Origin: Labilibaculum sp. DW002
GTDB taxonomy: Bacteria > Bacteroidota > Bacteroidia > Bacteroidales > Marinifilaceae
Length of the DNA: 64,000 nt
NCBI RefSeq assembly: GCF_029029525.1
Contig: NZ_JAKJSC010000001.1
Location: 1,240,001 to 1,304,000, forward strand
Reading direction: 5' to 3'
Part shown: piece after piece, positions 8,358 through 17,276 of the stretch
Numbering within the stretch: the stretch's first letter is position 1
Layout of the letters: each line of letters begins with the position of its first letter
Notes under the pieces: model-generated
Database searches by the model: none
Seen by the model: only the letters and a program-made list of their open reading frames with translations
Told to the model about the DNA's origin: nothing
Translations under genes and position numbers: made by a program

Positions 8358-8498
8358 TTGTTCGAATTCATTCACCTTCATTTATTTCATTTATCTGCAA
8401 GGAATTAGACAAGTCCAATTCAGCGTGATAAACTACTGAATGATAATAAGCTTAAATCTAAATGAGAGTTTCTCAAAATTATTAACTTTGTTCGAATT
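8358..8498. promoter_or_regulatory. Paired direct repeat TTGTTCGAATT in the divergent control region
   Basis: The 11-mer TTGTTCGAATT occurs at 8358-8368 and 8488-8498, in the 222-bp gap between the DUF1080 operon and the AraC gene. The second copy begins inside the -7 element of the AraC gene. The position suits operator sites of the adjacent AraC regulator; that role is inferred. Confidence 0.4.
8483..8490 (+). promoter_or_regulatory. -7 promoter element of the AraC gene
   Basis: TAACTTTG matches the Bacteroidota -7 consensus TAnnTTTG. It lies about 46 bases before the AraC ATG. No clear -33 TTG box is seen at the usual spacing, as might be expected for an activator-dependent promoter. Confidence 0.45.
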
Positions 8499-8535
8499 AG
8501 CGGTTTAAAATCACTCACTGAAAATATTTAAACAA

Positions 8536-9534
8536 ATGATCATTCAGCCATTCAAAGAAGAAGACAAAATATACTATGCCGATACATGTCAGAGCTTGGT
8601 TGGTGCTGGTGATCGTGGTAAAATAAAATACAATGCGCTTTCGCGATTTACTTATCCAGGCAAACGATTAACCGACGAAACAACAGGATTGAATTCTGTG
8701 GGTTACTGGGATGGTGCTTCGGAGCAAGATTGGGGATTGGATTGGCACCGAAACGAAGGAATCGAAATCCACTTTCTGGAAAGTGGTAACATGCCTTATC
8801 TTTTAAAGGATTCTGAACTTCACTTACAAGCTAATGACATGACCATTACTCGTCCCTGGCAATCGCATAAGGTTGGCAACCCTGAAGTAGGCATAGGGAA
8901 AATGTACTGGTTGATATTGGATGTTGGGGTAAGAAAACCACATATGGATTGGATTTGGCCCGATTGGATTATCTTATCGGATACAGATTTGGAACGTTTA
9001 ACTCTATTTTTAAGACAAAACGAACAAGCCTATTGGAAAGGCAACAAACGAATAAGAGACTGCTTTCAGAAATTAGGAGAATTGATCGATTCAGATGTTG
9101 AGGGAAGCAATTCTTCAAAACTACGCTTTCGTGTAAACGAGTTGTTTCTTCTGATATTGGATTTATTCGATCAGGGTGGTGTAAAACTAAATCCGCACTT
9201 AACCGACAGCCATCGAAGTGTCGAATTGTTCATTAGCGAACTTTCCGAAACCTTGCAAGATCCGTGGACAACTGAAGAAATGGCAAAGGCCAGCGGCCTG
9301 GGCATTACAAGATTCACCTATATTTTTAAGCAAATTACGAATCAAACACCCATGCAATATTTGAATCGTATTCGTCTGGAAATGGCCAAACAGATTCTAA
9401 TTTCGAAGCCTGACAAAAGCATTGCCGACATTAGTTTTTCCTGCGGTTTTTCGTCGAGTCAGTATTTTGCAACCAGCTTTAAAAAACACTTGCAAACCAC
9501 TCCTAATGAATATCGATTAGCTGCACAAGCCTAA
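8536..9534 (+). CDS. AraC family transcriptional regulator
   Basis: The protein has 332 residues. The N-terminal half (about 60-180) has cupin-type sensor features such as WHRNEGIEIHFLESGN and a DMTITRPWQSHKVG turn. The C-terminal 100 residues form the double helix-turn-helix: WTTEEMAKASGLGITRFTYIFK, then SIADISFSCGFSSSQYFATSFKK and TTPNEYR. It is divergent from the keto-sugar operon and shares its control region, so it most likely activates that operon in response to a sugar or glycoside; the ligand is unknown. The J-domain-like gene follows after 18 bp and may be co-transcribed. Confidence 0.9.
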   Translation: MIIQPFKEEDKIYYADTCQSLVGAGDRGKIKYNALSRFTYPGKRLTDETTGLNSVGYWDGASEQDWGLDWHRNEGIEIHFLESGNMPYLLKDSELHLQANDMTITRPWQSHKVGNPEVGIGKMYWLILDVGVRKPHMDWIWPDWIILSDTDLERLTLFLRQNEQAYWKGNKRIRDCFQKLGELIDSDVEGSNSSKLRFRVNELFLLILDLFDQGGVKLNPHLTDSHRSVELFISELSETLQDPWTTEEMAKASGLGITRFTYIFKQITNQTPMQYLNRIRLEMAKQILISKPDKSIADISFSCGFSSSQYFATSFKKHLQTTPNEYRLAAQA

Positions 9535-9552
9535 TCATCGAAGTCAGAATTC

Positions 9553-10272
9553 ATGCTAGAGAAAAAACAAGCGAACATAGATACCAATCAACAAAATCAG
9601 TTTGTTCTAAAAGCAGAAATTGAATCTTTGCAGAAGGAACTAGAATTAATTGAGCAGGAAACGAATGCATTTGAAGCTTTGCTTCGCTCTAAATTGGCCG
9701 AAGAATTAATTGAAGTTCAAGAACTAAGAATCCTTTACAAAAAGAGGAAACAGCTTAAAAAAGAAAAAAGACTGGAGCAAAAACGCAGGGGCAAAAATTA
9801 CAAGGAACCTGTTGGAATAAAACTTGCTTGCAACAAACAAGATTCCACTCAAAACCCTGAAAATCAAAAAGAAATTAAACGTTTGTATCGAGAAGCGATG
9901 TTGCATGTTCATCCTGACAAATTCTCTATGGATGAAGAAAAAATTGATTTGGCAACGGAAGTTACTAGCAAATTGATCAACACTTACCAAGCTGGGAATT
10001 TACTTGAATTGAAATTGCTTCACAGACACATTACCAGCGGTAATGCAATGAACCAAACGCAAGAAACTACTACAACATCAAAAACATCAACATCAGACCT
10101 CTACCTAAAAAGAGAAAAGGAAAAATTGGAAGCCTTACTGTTTGCAGCCAAGAGCAAACACACCTACAAAGTGCTTACAGGCTATCCAAATCCTAACACT
10201 TTCATTGATGAATTGAAGATTTTCTATGCCGATAAAATTGCCAAATTAAGGAAACGTACCAGAAGAGGATAA
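9553..10272 (+). CDS. Coiled-coil protein with J-domain-like segment
   Basis: The protein has 239 residues. Residues 15-80 are charged and heptad-like, a probable coiled coil ending in a very basic stretch (KKRKQLKKEKRLEQKRRGK). Residues 105-160 look like a J domain: EIKRLYREAMLHVHPDKF with the diagnostic HPD at 120-122, followed by a long helix TEVTSKLINTYQAG. J domains stimulate DnaK ATPase, so a co-chaperone or adaptor role is inferred. The J domain is central, not N-terminal, and no zinc-finger or Gly/Phe region follows. A Thr/Ser-rich linker near 175-187 leads to a basic C-terminal helix. The partner is unknown. Confidence 0.65.
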   Translation: MLEKKQANIDTNQQNQFVLKAEIESLQKELELIEQETNAFEALLRSKLAEELIEVQELRILYKKRKQLKKEKRLEQKRRGKNYKEPVGIKLACNKQDSTQNPENQKEIKRLYREAMLHVHPDKFSMDEEKIDLATEVTSKLINTYQAGNLLELKLLHRHITSGNAMNQTQETTTTSKTSTSDLYLKREKEKLEALLFAAKSKHTYKVLTGYPNPNTFIDELKIFYADKIAKLRKRTRRG

Positions 10273-10281
10273 TTTAAAATC

Positions 10282-10956
10282 TTAATTATTAATAATTGTC
10301 GTAGTTGTTAACATCATAACAATTACCATCATTAAAGCATCATGAATTTCTTGTACTGCTTTCCCTACCTCCGAACTTAGTTTTGCATTTTCAATAATTG
10401 CTTTGATTTTCTTTTCGTATTCCTTGGCTCCCTCTTTGCCAAAAACTTCCTTATTCAAAGAACACATATCAATTAAGCTAATCAACATACTTTCCTTCAA
10501 GTCCAACTTACGATCATTTAAAAGAATATCATTTAGACGTTTTCTTAGTTCGTTTTCGGGCTTTGCATTTATGGTTGGATACTTGTCATTTGAAAAGACC
10601 CAAAGAATCTTTTCTTCTTTTTTGCGCAGAATACCATCGCCAATCAGCTTTTTAACAGTCTCTTCTTGAACAAAAGAAAGCTTATCTCCAATTATCTGAA
10701 CCCACGACTGTATATCTCTCTTTTTCTTCGAGTTTCGAATCTGATCCATGAAATGATCAAGCAATAAATCTCCACAAGTTTTATGCGAATTCACTTCTAT
10801 CTTCTTCTCCCTAATCTCAATCTTATTTTGCAAAGAAAGCTCCAAAATAATAGCTCCTGCTAAGCCATATGCAAATGAAAAAGAATCGGCAACAAAATTT
10901 CCCTTTTCATCATCTAATGCAAGAAGGGTTAATTGATCAACTAAATTTAAATTCAT
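10282..10956 (-). CDS. GPP34 (Golgi phosphoprotein 3-like) family protein
   Basis: The protein has 224 residues and no signal peptide. The N-terminus shows the GPP34 core: DQLTLLALDDEKGNF, then YGLAGAIILELSLQNKIEI, followed by an HKTCGDLLLDHFMDQIR helix and a winged segment GDGILRKKEEKILWVF. In eukaryotes GOLPH3 binds phosphatidylinositol-4-phosphate; bacterial members are of unknown function, with a lipid-binding peripheral membrane role only inferred. The C-terminal KAVQEIHDALMMVIVMM helix is conserved in shape in this family, and the last residues TTTTIINN are low complexity. It converges on the J-domain gene with only 9 bp between the stops. Confidence 0.75.
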   Translation of the reverse strand: MNLNLVDQLTLLALDDEKGNFVADSFSFAYGLAGAIILELSLQNKIEIREKKIEVNSHKTCGDLLLDHFMDQIRNSKKKRDIQSWVQIIGDKLSFVQEETVKKLIGDGILRKKEEKILWVFSNDKYPTINAKPENELRKRLNDILLNDRKLDLKESMLISLIDMCSLNKEVFGKEGAKEYEKKIKAIIENAKLSSEVGKAVQEIHDALMMVIVMMLTTTTIINN

Positions 10957-11004
10957 TGTATATCCTGTTTATAAATTGGAATCAATTTACTAATAAATAG
11001 GCAC

Positions 11005-11046
11005 AAAAAATCCCAATAGAATTAGAATATTCTATTGGGATTTTTT
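11005..11046 (-). terminator. Strong symmetrical terminator after the Cys-rich gene
   Basis: An 18-bp perfect stem (11005-11022 with 11029-11046) carries A6 on one side and T6 on the other, so it can work in both directions. It lies after the 80-residue Cys-rich gene on the minus strand and shares the AAAAAATCCCAAT arm with the terminator at 3144-3183. Confidence 0.8.
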
Positions 11047-11078
11047 AAAAGCTCTGGAATTAATCCAAAATCAATTCA

Positions 11079-11321
11079 TTAATAGCCCACACCTGCAGCC
11101 ATAATATTGTTAGGGTCAAAGGCATGGCATGGTGTTACACCGTGAACCATATCACATTTTGGGCAATGTCCTTCGAATTCTTCCATAGTAAAAGTTTCCT
11201 TGCAACCATGACATTCGATATCTAATGGCATTGGCATTAATTGCTGAGCAAATCCCATCATTCTTACCTTATCAACTACTTGTTGTCCATTCTCGAAACT
11301 TCCTGCGCATCCGTCGTGCAT
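11079..11321 (-). CDS. Small Cys-rich zinc-ribbon-like protein
   Basis: The protein has 80 residues. Two CxxC knuckles, C37-x2-C40 and C53-x2-C56, are spaced like a zinc ribbon or rubredoxin-type site; C5, C65, H60 and H66 are extra potential ligands. The PKCDMVHGVTPCHAFDP segment is unusual. It is the last gene of the ABC-ATPase/GTPase cluster (216 bp after the ATPase, with a dispersed repeat in between), so membership in the same transcript is likely but not certain. A metal carrier or redox role is inferred from the Cys content. I do not recognise a named family. Confidence 0.6.
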   Translation of the reverse strand: MHDGCAGSFENGQQVVDKVRMMGFAQQLMPMPLDIECHGCKETFTMEEFEGHCPKCDMVHGVTPCHAFDPNNIMAAGVGY

Positions 11322-11420
11322 AATTTTATCCTCCTTTTAATTAGATTTTAAATTGGAAATCTTAGAACTTATCCCATTTCAAAACCTGATTTTATAATTT
11401 GTATTATTTTCTAATAAAAA

Positions 11421-11462
11421 CACCCCTCTGACTATCGCCATCTCCCCTCAAAAAGGGAGAAC
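11421..11462. repeat. Dispersed palindromic intergenic repeat, copy 2
   Basis: The head CACCCCTCTG is identical to the copy at 2858-2867, followed by a TCTCCC...GGGAGA stem (11441-11460). It sits in the gap between the ABC ATPase gene and the small Cys-rich gene. Confidence 0.65.
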
Positions 11463-11537
11463 TCTTATACTATCATCTGTTTCTTAAATAAGAAGCAAAT
11501 GCCATGATATTTTTAATTAATAATTCATCATTTATAA

Positions 11538-12566
11538 TTAAAAGCCAATATCTTCTTTCTGAATAATTTCTCCTTGACGTAATCTTGTTCTCATATTTTG
11601 AACCACGGCATCCATTCTTTCAAGATCACTCAATAAATTTTGCTCCTCATCACTAGTTTCAATCACTTTATGAATACCGCCATTTTTAATTACGATACGC
11701 TTATCACCCATAAGAGCAAGAATAGGATCGTGAGTTGCCATCAGAACAATCTTTTCTTCGCCGACTAATAAATCCAAAGCACGTTTTCTATCAATACCGG
11801 CATTCTCAATCTCATCAATTAAAATAATTGGCGACTTACTTAAAATTGCGGTATCTGCAATCATTAAAGCTCGCGATTGACCACCACTCAAACTCGTAAT
11901 AGGCGTTGTTAATTCGAACTTCTCTCCTGCCAAATCATTGGCTTGTGCAAAAATCTTATTTATGACACCTTCAACATCTTCAACCAAACGAGACTGTGCA
12001 TGTAGTTCAATAAACTCATAAACCGTTAAGTCCATTACAAAGTTCATATTTTGCGATAGCTGAGCAACAAGTTTATTACCTGAATTTAATCGCCACTTAG
12101 AATCACCTACTTCCCCATTAACAAGTACAGAACGAGAAGTTGGTGTATCTTTTTGTGCTACCCATTCAATATCTGCCAATAAACGACTTTTTCCGGAACC
12201 AGTAGGACCTACAATACATACAATCTCACTCTTATTTATCTTTAACTCTTCAAATTTTTCAACCTCACCAGATTTATTCGTTCCAGGTAATAATGTGATT
12301 GAATGAACACCATCATCCTCATCTTCTCCTAAGAACTCCAACATCTGAGTAATGTAAGTGGTCATCGATGCCATCAACTGGTCTTTATCAATGGCTCTGT
12401 TCTCGGCTTCTTCCTCATCATCTAAAAACTTCAGATAATCGATTAATTTCTCATCAATCTGACCATTAACCTGTAAGGTATTCTCCTCAAAAAAACCAGG
12501 AAGAAAAGGATATTGCTCGAATAATTCGGCGATTGTTTTTTGTTGTATATCTTGAACTGTGATCAT
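11538..12566 (-). CDS. Soluble ABC-type ATPase with DUF1858/ScdA_N-like N-terminal domain
   Basis: The protein has 342 residues from the ATG at 12566; a longer frame to 12617 would overlap the GTPase gene and adds only a basic tail, so the shorter start is preferred. Residues 1-60 (TIAELFEQYPFLPGFFEENTL) resemble the small helical domain of DUF1858/ScdA_N type that also begins the binding-protein gene of this cluster. The ATPase domain is complete: Walker A VGPTGSGKSR at 119-128, signature LSGGQ at 226-230, Walker B ILIDE at 248-252 and H-loop H279. No transmembrane segment and no permease gene are present, so it is not an ordinary transporter. A role in ATP-driven metal or cofactor delivery is inferred. 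Confidence 0.8.
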   Translation of the reverse strand: MITVQDIQQKTIAELFEQYPFLPGFFEENTLQVNGQIDEKLIDYLKFLDDEEEAENRAIDKDQLMASMTTYITQMLEFLGEDEDDGVHSITLLPGTNKSGEVEKFEELKINKSEIVCIVGPTGSGKSRLLADIEWVAQKDTPTSRSVLVNGEVGDSKWRLNSGNKLVAQLSQNMNFVMDLTVYEFIELHAQSRLVEDVEGVINKIFAQANDLAGEKFELTTPITSLSGGQSRALMIADTAILSKSPIILIDEIENAGIDRKRALDLLVGEEKIVLMATHDPILALMGDKRIVIKNGGIHKVIETSDEEQNLLSDLERMDAVVQNMRTRLRQGEIIQKEDIGF

Positions 12567-12594
12567 GTCGTGTTTGTTTTTAGCTTTTACTAGT

Positions 12595-13302
12595 CTACTT
12601 TTCGTCCTTCTTATCACTCATGTCAATCTTTCGAACATTACCCATTTGGTAAGATTCACCAATTCGGGTTTCACCCAAACAATATGAGCAAAGAGCCGAT
12701 GGCATTGAAAATCTCAACTTCTCACCAACAAGTGTTTTCACTTCAACTTTATCATCATATAAAAGAGTACTTAACTCATAAGCTCCCTGCCCCGTTAAAC
12801 CATTTACGTGCATAATCGTCGCTCCTGGATTCACCGTATTTACTCTTGAAGCAAACACTTCACGCTCAGCCTGAGAAACGATATCGCCTTTTGTGATGAT
12901 AACAATATCAGCCGTTTTTAGCATGGGTCCAATCTTCTTTGGCGTATTAATACCACTTAAATTATCTATTACACAAACAGCAGTAACAGTTTTGATGTAT
13001 GGAGAACAACGGTTACACAAACCTGCCGATTCTGTAATTAACAAATCCAATCCCTCTTTCAATCCCCACTGTGTTACTTCCTCAATATTACTTACAAAAT
13101 AATGATCCGGACAAAGCGAACCCGAAAGTCCTTTCTTAACTTTTACTCCTGCTTTTTCGTATAGTATATCGTCATCGGTATACAAACAGTCGAATTTGAC
13201 AACTCCAACCTTTAAACCACGCTTTTGAACGGAGTCAATAGTCTTTAAAATAACGGCTGTTTTTCCTGATGAAGGAGGTCCTGATACTGTAACTAAATTC
13301 AT
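12595..13302 (-). CDS. G3E/HypB/CooC-like P-loop GTPase with Cys motifs
   Basis: The protein has 235 residues and is cytosolic. The P-loop GPPSSGKTA is at 8-16, the G3E-type switch ESAG at 91-94, and a TKGD guanine-specificity motif at 137-140, so GTP is the likely nucleotide. Cysteines cluster where HypB and CobW relatives bind metal: C64 in SLCPDH, C96 and C99 in GLCNRC, then C205 and C208 in LCSYCLG. This pattern suggests a nickel, zinc or iron-sulfur chaperone (inferred). It lies 48 bp after the binding-protein gene and 28 bp before the ABC ATPase. It matches no named maturation factor that I recognise. Confidence 0.8.
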   Translation of the reverse strand: MNLVTVSGPPSSGKTAVILKTIDSVQKRGLKVGVVKFDCLYTDDDILYEKAGVKVKKGLSGSLCPDHYFVSNIEEVTQWGLKEGLDLLITESAGLCNRCSPYIKTVTAVCVIDNLSGINTPKKIGPMLKTADIVIITKGDIVSQAEREVFASRVNTVNPGATIMHVNGLTGQGAYELSTLLYDDKVEVKTLVGEKLRFSMPSALCSYCLGETRIGESYQMGNVRKIDMSDKKDEK

Positions 13303-13350
13303 ATCTGGTGCTGTTTAAGTATTCAATTTTTTTTACTGATTTTACGATTA

Positions 13351-14640
13351 TTAATCGTTGCTTGGTGTATAATTCAAAGGTCCTAAATTTGCAAACGATT
13401 CATCCTGTATGGATTTCTTAAAGATAGCTTCACATTTTGTAATTAACGAACCAATATCGTTACTATTGATATAATCCCAACCCAACCACATAAACTTATT
13501 CTTTTCTGGAAGTCTGTTATCGACTTCAGGATTTATACTAGGGAATAAACCTTGATGTGAAAGAATTTCACCAACACCTTTTGATGCAAAGAAATCAATA
13601 ACATCCTGAGTTTTATCCAATTTATCTTTCTTTGTTAGCATGAAAATAGGACTAATAATAGCTCCATCTTCTGGCCAAACCGCAACCATACTACCACCCT
13701 CTTTCACCATTTTAGTAAAGAAATAAGGCATAATAGTAATGGCTGGTCTATCCTTTTTCTTCGTATGTGATTTCACCATTTGCGATGGGTGCATACTTTC
13801 CAAAAGACATTCTCCTAAGCCTTTAACACCTTCTTCACCATAAGCTTTATAGATATGTAACAACATAGAGTTGAACAAATCAAAGTCACTAATTGGAAGG
13901 CTCACACTATTTTTAAATTCAGGCTTGAATAAATCTGCCCAAGTACGAGGTACTTCTCTATCTCCTAATTCATCCTTATTTACAAGAAATACAGCTGGCA
14001 CAACACCAATCATTGAATAGTGTCCTTCAGGATCTTTTAAACATATATCTTCGTTATCAAAATCTTTATTCAAACGCTCAAATCCAGTGCTATCAGCAAA
14101 TACATCACGCTTCTTAAATTTACCCATCAGCTTCTCGTCAAAAAACAAATCGAAACCTGCAGAGATAAAGATATCAGCTAATTTATCTGGGTTATCTTCG
14201 TTAATAACATCTCCCATCAACCAATCTAGCCCCATTGAAGCTGCCTTCAAATCATAAACAATCTCTCTATCGTTAGCTTTCTTGTAATCTTCAATAAAAG
14301 CATCAATTCCTTCAACCAGTGGCACACGAACAGGACATGGCAACAACCCCTGAACATGAACAGCATCCTCATCAGTACTCGTTTCTTTCTGATTTAAATC
14401 TGCATCAATTTGGTTTCTTGTCAAGTCAATACCTTCAACTAATAAAGATGCAAATGCGTCGACATTTAATTTTTTCATCTTTAAAGCCATATCGAGAGTC
14501 AAAGACTTACCGAAAAGTTCTCTTTTCTTAGGATCTTCCAACTGCTTGAATCCGTTTGAGACAAAAATCTTAATTGTTTCAGGGAAACGTGTGCAAATAT
14601 CAAGTAAACTATCGGTATTTTTAAAATATTGATTCTCCAT
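13351..14640 (-). CDS. Cytosolic solute-binding-protein-like protein with N-terminal DUF1858-like domain
   Basis: The protein has 429 residues. Residues 8-70 (SLLDICTRFPETIKIFVSNGF, then LTLDMALKMKKLNVDAFASLL) look like the DUF1858 hybrid-cluster-associated helical domain, lacking its Cys pair. Residues 95-425 resemble a periplasmic iron/thiamine-type solute-binding protein, with hinge-like features VPAVFLVNKDELGD, PRTWADLFKPEFKNSVSLP, ITIMPYFFTKM and VDNRLPEKNKFMWLGWDY. There is no signal peptide or lipobox, so it should stay in the cytosol, which is very unusual for this fold. A single Cys (C102 in LLPCPVRVP) precedes the binding domain. First gene of the cluster; a metal or cofactor-binding role is inferred. 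Confidence 0.75.
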   Translation of the reverse strand: MENQYFKNTDSLLDICTRFPETIKIFVSNGFKQLEDPKKRELFGKSLTLDMALKMKKLNVDAFASLLVEGIDLTRNQIDADLNQKETSTDEDAVHVQGLLPCPVRVPLVEGIDAFIEDYKKANDREIVYDLKAASMGLDWLMGDVINEDNPDKLADIFISAGFDLFFDEKLMGKFKKRDVFADSTGFERLNKDFDNEDICLKDPEGHYSMIGVVPAVFLVNKDELGDREVPRTWADLFKPEFKNSVSLPISDFDLFNSMLLHIYKAYGEEGVKGLGECLLESMHPSQMVKSHTKKKDRPAITIMPYFFTKMVKEGGSMVAVWPEDGAIISPIFMLTKKDKLDKTQDVIDFFASKGVGEILSHQGLFPSINPEVDNRLPEKNKFMWLGWDYINSNDIGSLITKCEAIFKKSIQDESFANLGPLNYTPSND

Positions 14641-14909
14641 ATCGAAAAAGATTTTTAATGATTTCTTGATACAAATGTAGATCTAGCAAGAGAAAAAAAC
14701 TGTAACCGATGTTACACATCTAAAAAATACTTGCCCTGAATCAAAACAAAAGAGGATTAATTCACGTAAAATATCGGACTAATAGATGTATTTTGATGAT
14801 CAATACACCTTAACCCCTGACTAAATGCCCATTTTCGGAGTTTTAAGAGTACGTTGAATTTTGATAAAAATGATTCTTTTACTCCGAATAACACCACAAA
14901 AAAGAGCTC

Positions 14910-17198
14910 ATGAGCAGAAAAAAGAACATTTTCGAATTTATCAGGAAGCAATTAAGTTTGTTCTTCGTGCTTCTAAGTGTTGCATTTTCAAGCTATTCAC
15001 AGCAAGATACAGTTCGTATTGACTCCGACTATCAAATCATGTATTGCTCTGCGAATAATGGAGAAATCTTACCAATGCAAGAAGTTCAATTGTTATTGGA
15101 AGGTCCGAAAGATAAAAAGTGGTATGTAAGCTTTTCTGTTAACAATAGTCCTGCAATAATTTTAAATGGCAATATCGGAATTCACTTTATGAACTTCTAC
15201 ATGTCTCTGTTTTTCAGAAACACTTCCGATCAAATTAAAAACTACCATATAGAACTAAAAAAAGCATGGCTAGCAGATTTCACTCCTATTGTTATTCCAG
15301 AAGATTCCAAATCGGCTACCATACAGGTAATGCCTTTAGCAAAGCCTGAAATCAATGACTATTTCCCAAAAGCTAAAACCAACTCTACTCAAAACTATTC
15401 TGCTCAAATAAGTAAAAATTCTTCCTACGAAATTTGGGTTCCGGATGGAGCCAGTTTAATCGAGCATAAAAGTACAATAAAGGATAAAAAACAAGAGCTC
15501 GATGTGAAAATTAAATGGCCGAAGAATGCAACTAACAACTACTTTAAATTAATTGAAACAGATGCCTTTGGTTGCAATAGCGATACCATTTTTGCTGGAA
15601 TGGAAGTGGTAAAAAGCTTTACCATCGATCTGGGTGAAAACAAAAATATTTGTGAAGGTGATAGTATTGTCTTATCGCCCGAAATAGATTTGCCCTCGGA
15701 TTATTCTTATTTGTGGAGTACGGGAGAAGTTACAAAAGACATTACCGTAAGCAAAAATGGCAACTACCATGTTTCCGTTACAGACTTAACCGACAATCAA
15801 GAAATTAAAGCCGATATCGATATTGTTGTTCATGAAAAGCCCTCGATTAAGATTGAAGATCGAATAATAATAGATGATAATAATCCGTTGTTCACACTTA
15901 CGGATGAAGCAAGCTCTTATTTATGGTCTAATGGTTCTACAGATTCAGAAATAAAAATCACAGAATCGGGCAGCTATTCAATTCGTGTGGAATCATCTCA
16001 TGGATGTGCAAATTCCAAGAGTTTCTATGCAAAAATGGAATCGGATCTTTTCAATATCCATTTGCCAGAGCTTATTCACATGTGTGGGAATGAGAAATTA
16101 AATTTAGAACCCAATCTAAACATCAATCAAGAGTATCAGTTTGAGTGGAGTAATGGATCTACTGATAGTGTGATAAACATAGATGAAGCTGGAGAATATT
16201 GGGTGAAGATTACCGATCCCGATGGATTTCAAAAAACAGGAGAAACAGAAGTAGACTATCACCCAAATCCAATTATCGATTTAGGTTCTGACCGCGTTCT
16301 TTGGGATCAAGATTCAATCTTGTTAGATGCTGGAAACGAAGGTTCAGACTTTATTTGGAATACAGGAGAAACAAGCCAAACCATCACGGCTAAAAGTGGC
16401 GGTGTTTTCATGGTTGAAGTTTCCGATCAATATGCTTGCTCAAACAAAGATACCTTATACATCGATCATCGAAAAGGTGAAAAGTTTGGTGTTTTCCTTG
16501 GCGATGATCAAATCATCTGCTCTGGAGATTCCGTTTATGTTAGTCCTCAGTTGGAAGGAAATCCAAGTTTGCCTTTGGAATACAAATGGCTTGGCTTAAA
16601 TAAAAATACGGCCGAAGTCTATTTAAAAAATAAAGGCCATTACTGCTTAGAAATTATCGATGCAAACGGCAATGTTGAGTCAGACTGTATCGAAATCACG
16701 ATGCTATCAACGCCCGAGATTAACTTGGGACAAGATTTAGTAAGTTATCCAAACCAAAAAATTCAATTAGACGCAGGAACTCCGAATTGCTTTTACAAAT
16801 GGAGTACGGGAGAAATTACTCAAAAAATAACACTTAGCACTGAAGGTCGGTTCTGGGTTGAAGTAACTACTGATCAAAACTGCACCTCTAGCGATACAAT
16901 TGATATAGGATTTATTGAAAACTATCCATTTGTAGGTTTGCCTAAGGCATTTACCCCAAATGGTGATGGTCACAACGACAAACTATTTATTAGAGGTGGT
17001 GATGTAAAGGAAGCAAGCCTTGTTATTTATAATCGCTTAGGACATAAATTATTCGAAACAAGCAATATTAATACAGGCTGGGATGGTTTTTTCAAAGGTC
17101 AACTTCAAGATATTGACGTTTACGTTTATGTATTAGAAGTAACATTTTTAGATGGTAAGCATGTTGTTAAAAAAGGCAATGTTGCACTTCTAAGGTAA
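14910..17198 (+). CDS. Secreted repeat protein with type B T9SS C-terminal domain
   Basis: The protein has 762 residues with a signal peptide ending near SSYSQQ. From about 245 on it has four to five Ig/PKD-like repeats marked by YLWSTGE, YLWSNGST, FEWSNGST, FIWNTGE and YKWSTGE, each followed by an ITVSKNGNYHVSVTD-type strand pair. The last 85 residues carry the gliding_CTERM hallmark FTPNGDGHND, then YNRLGHKLFE, GWDGFF and a closing KKGNVALLR, the type B sorting signal of the type IX secretion system. It is therefore probably exported and surface-attached or released; ligand unknown. It stands alone, divergent from the binding-protein cluster. Confidence 0.9.
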   Translation: MSRKKNIFEFIRKQLSLFFVLLSVAFSSYSQQDTVRIDSDYQIMYCSANNGEILPMQEVQLLLEGPKDKKWYVSFSVNNSPAIILNGNIGIHFMNFYMSLFFRNTSDQIKNYHIELKKAWLADFTPIVIPEDSKSATIQVMPLAKPEINDYFPKAKTNSTQNYSAQISKNSSYEIWVPDGASLIEHKSTIKDKKQELDVKIKWPKNATNNYFKLIETDAFGCNSDTIFAGMEVVKSFTIDLGENKNICEGDSIVLSPEIDLPSDYSYLWSTGEVTKDITVSKNGNYHVSVTDLTDNQEIKADIDIVVHEKPSIKIEDRIIIDDNNPLFTLTDEASSYLWSNGSTDSEIKITESGSYSIRVESSHGCANSKSFYAKMESDLFNIHLPELIHMCGNEKLNLEPNLNINQEYQFEWSNGSTDSVINIDEAGEYWVKITDPDGFQKTGETEVDYHPNPIIDLGSDRVLWDQDSILLDAGNEGSDFIWNTGETSQTITAKSGGVFMVEVSDQYACSNKDTLYIDHRKGEKFGVFLGDDQIICSGDSVYVSPQLEGNPSLPLEYKWLGLNKNTAEVYLKNKGHYCLEIIDANGNVESDCIEITMLSTPEINLGQDLVSYPNQKIQLDAGTPNCFYKWSTGEITQKITLSTEGRFWVEVTTDQNCTSSDTIDIGFIENYPFVGLPKAFTPNGDGHNDKLFIRGGDVKEASLVIYNRLGHKLFETSNINTGWDGFFKGQLQDIDVYVYVLEVTFLDGKHVVKKGNVALLR

Positions 17199-17276
17199 TA
17201 TCTAAATCAAACTCATAAAAATTCGATATAAGTTATGTAAATTTAGGCTTGATAAATAATCATCAATCCTATTACT

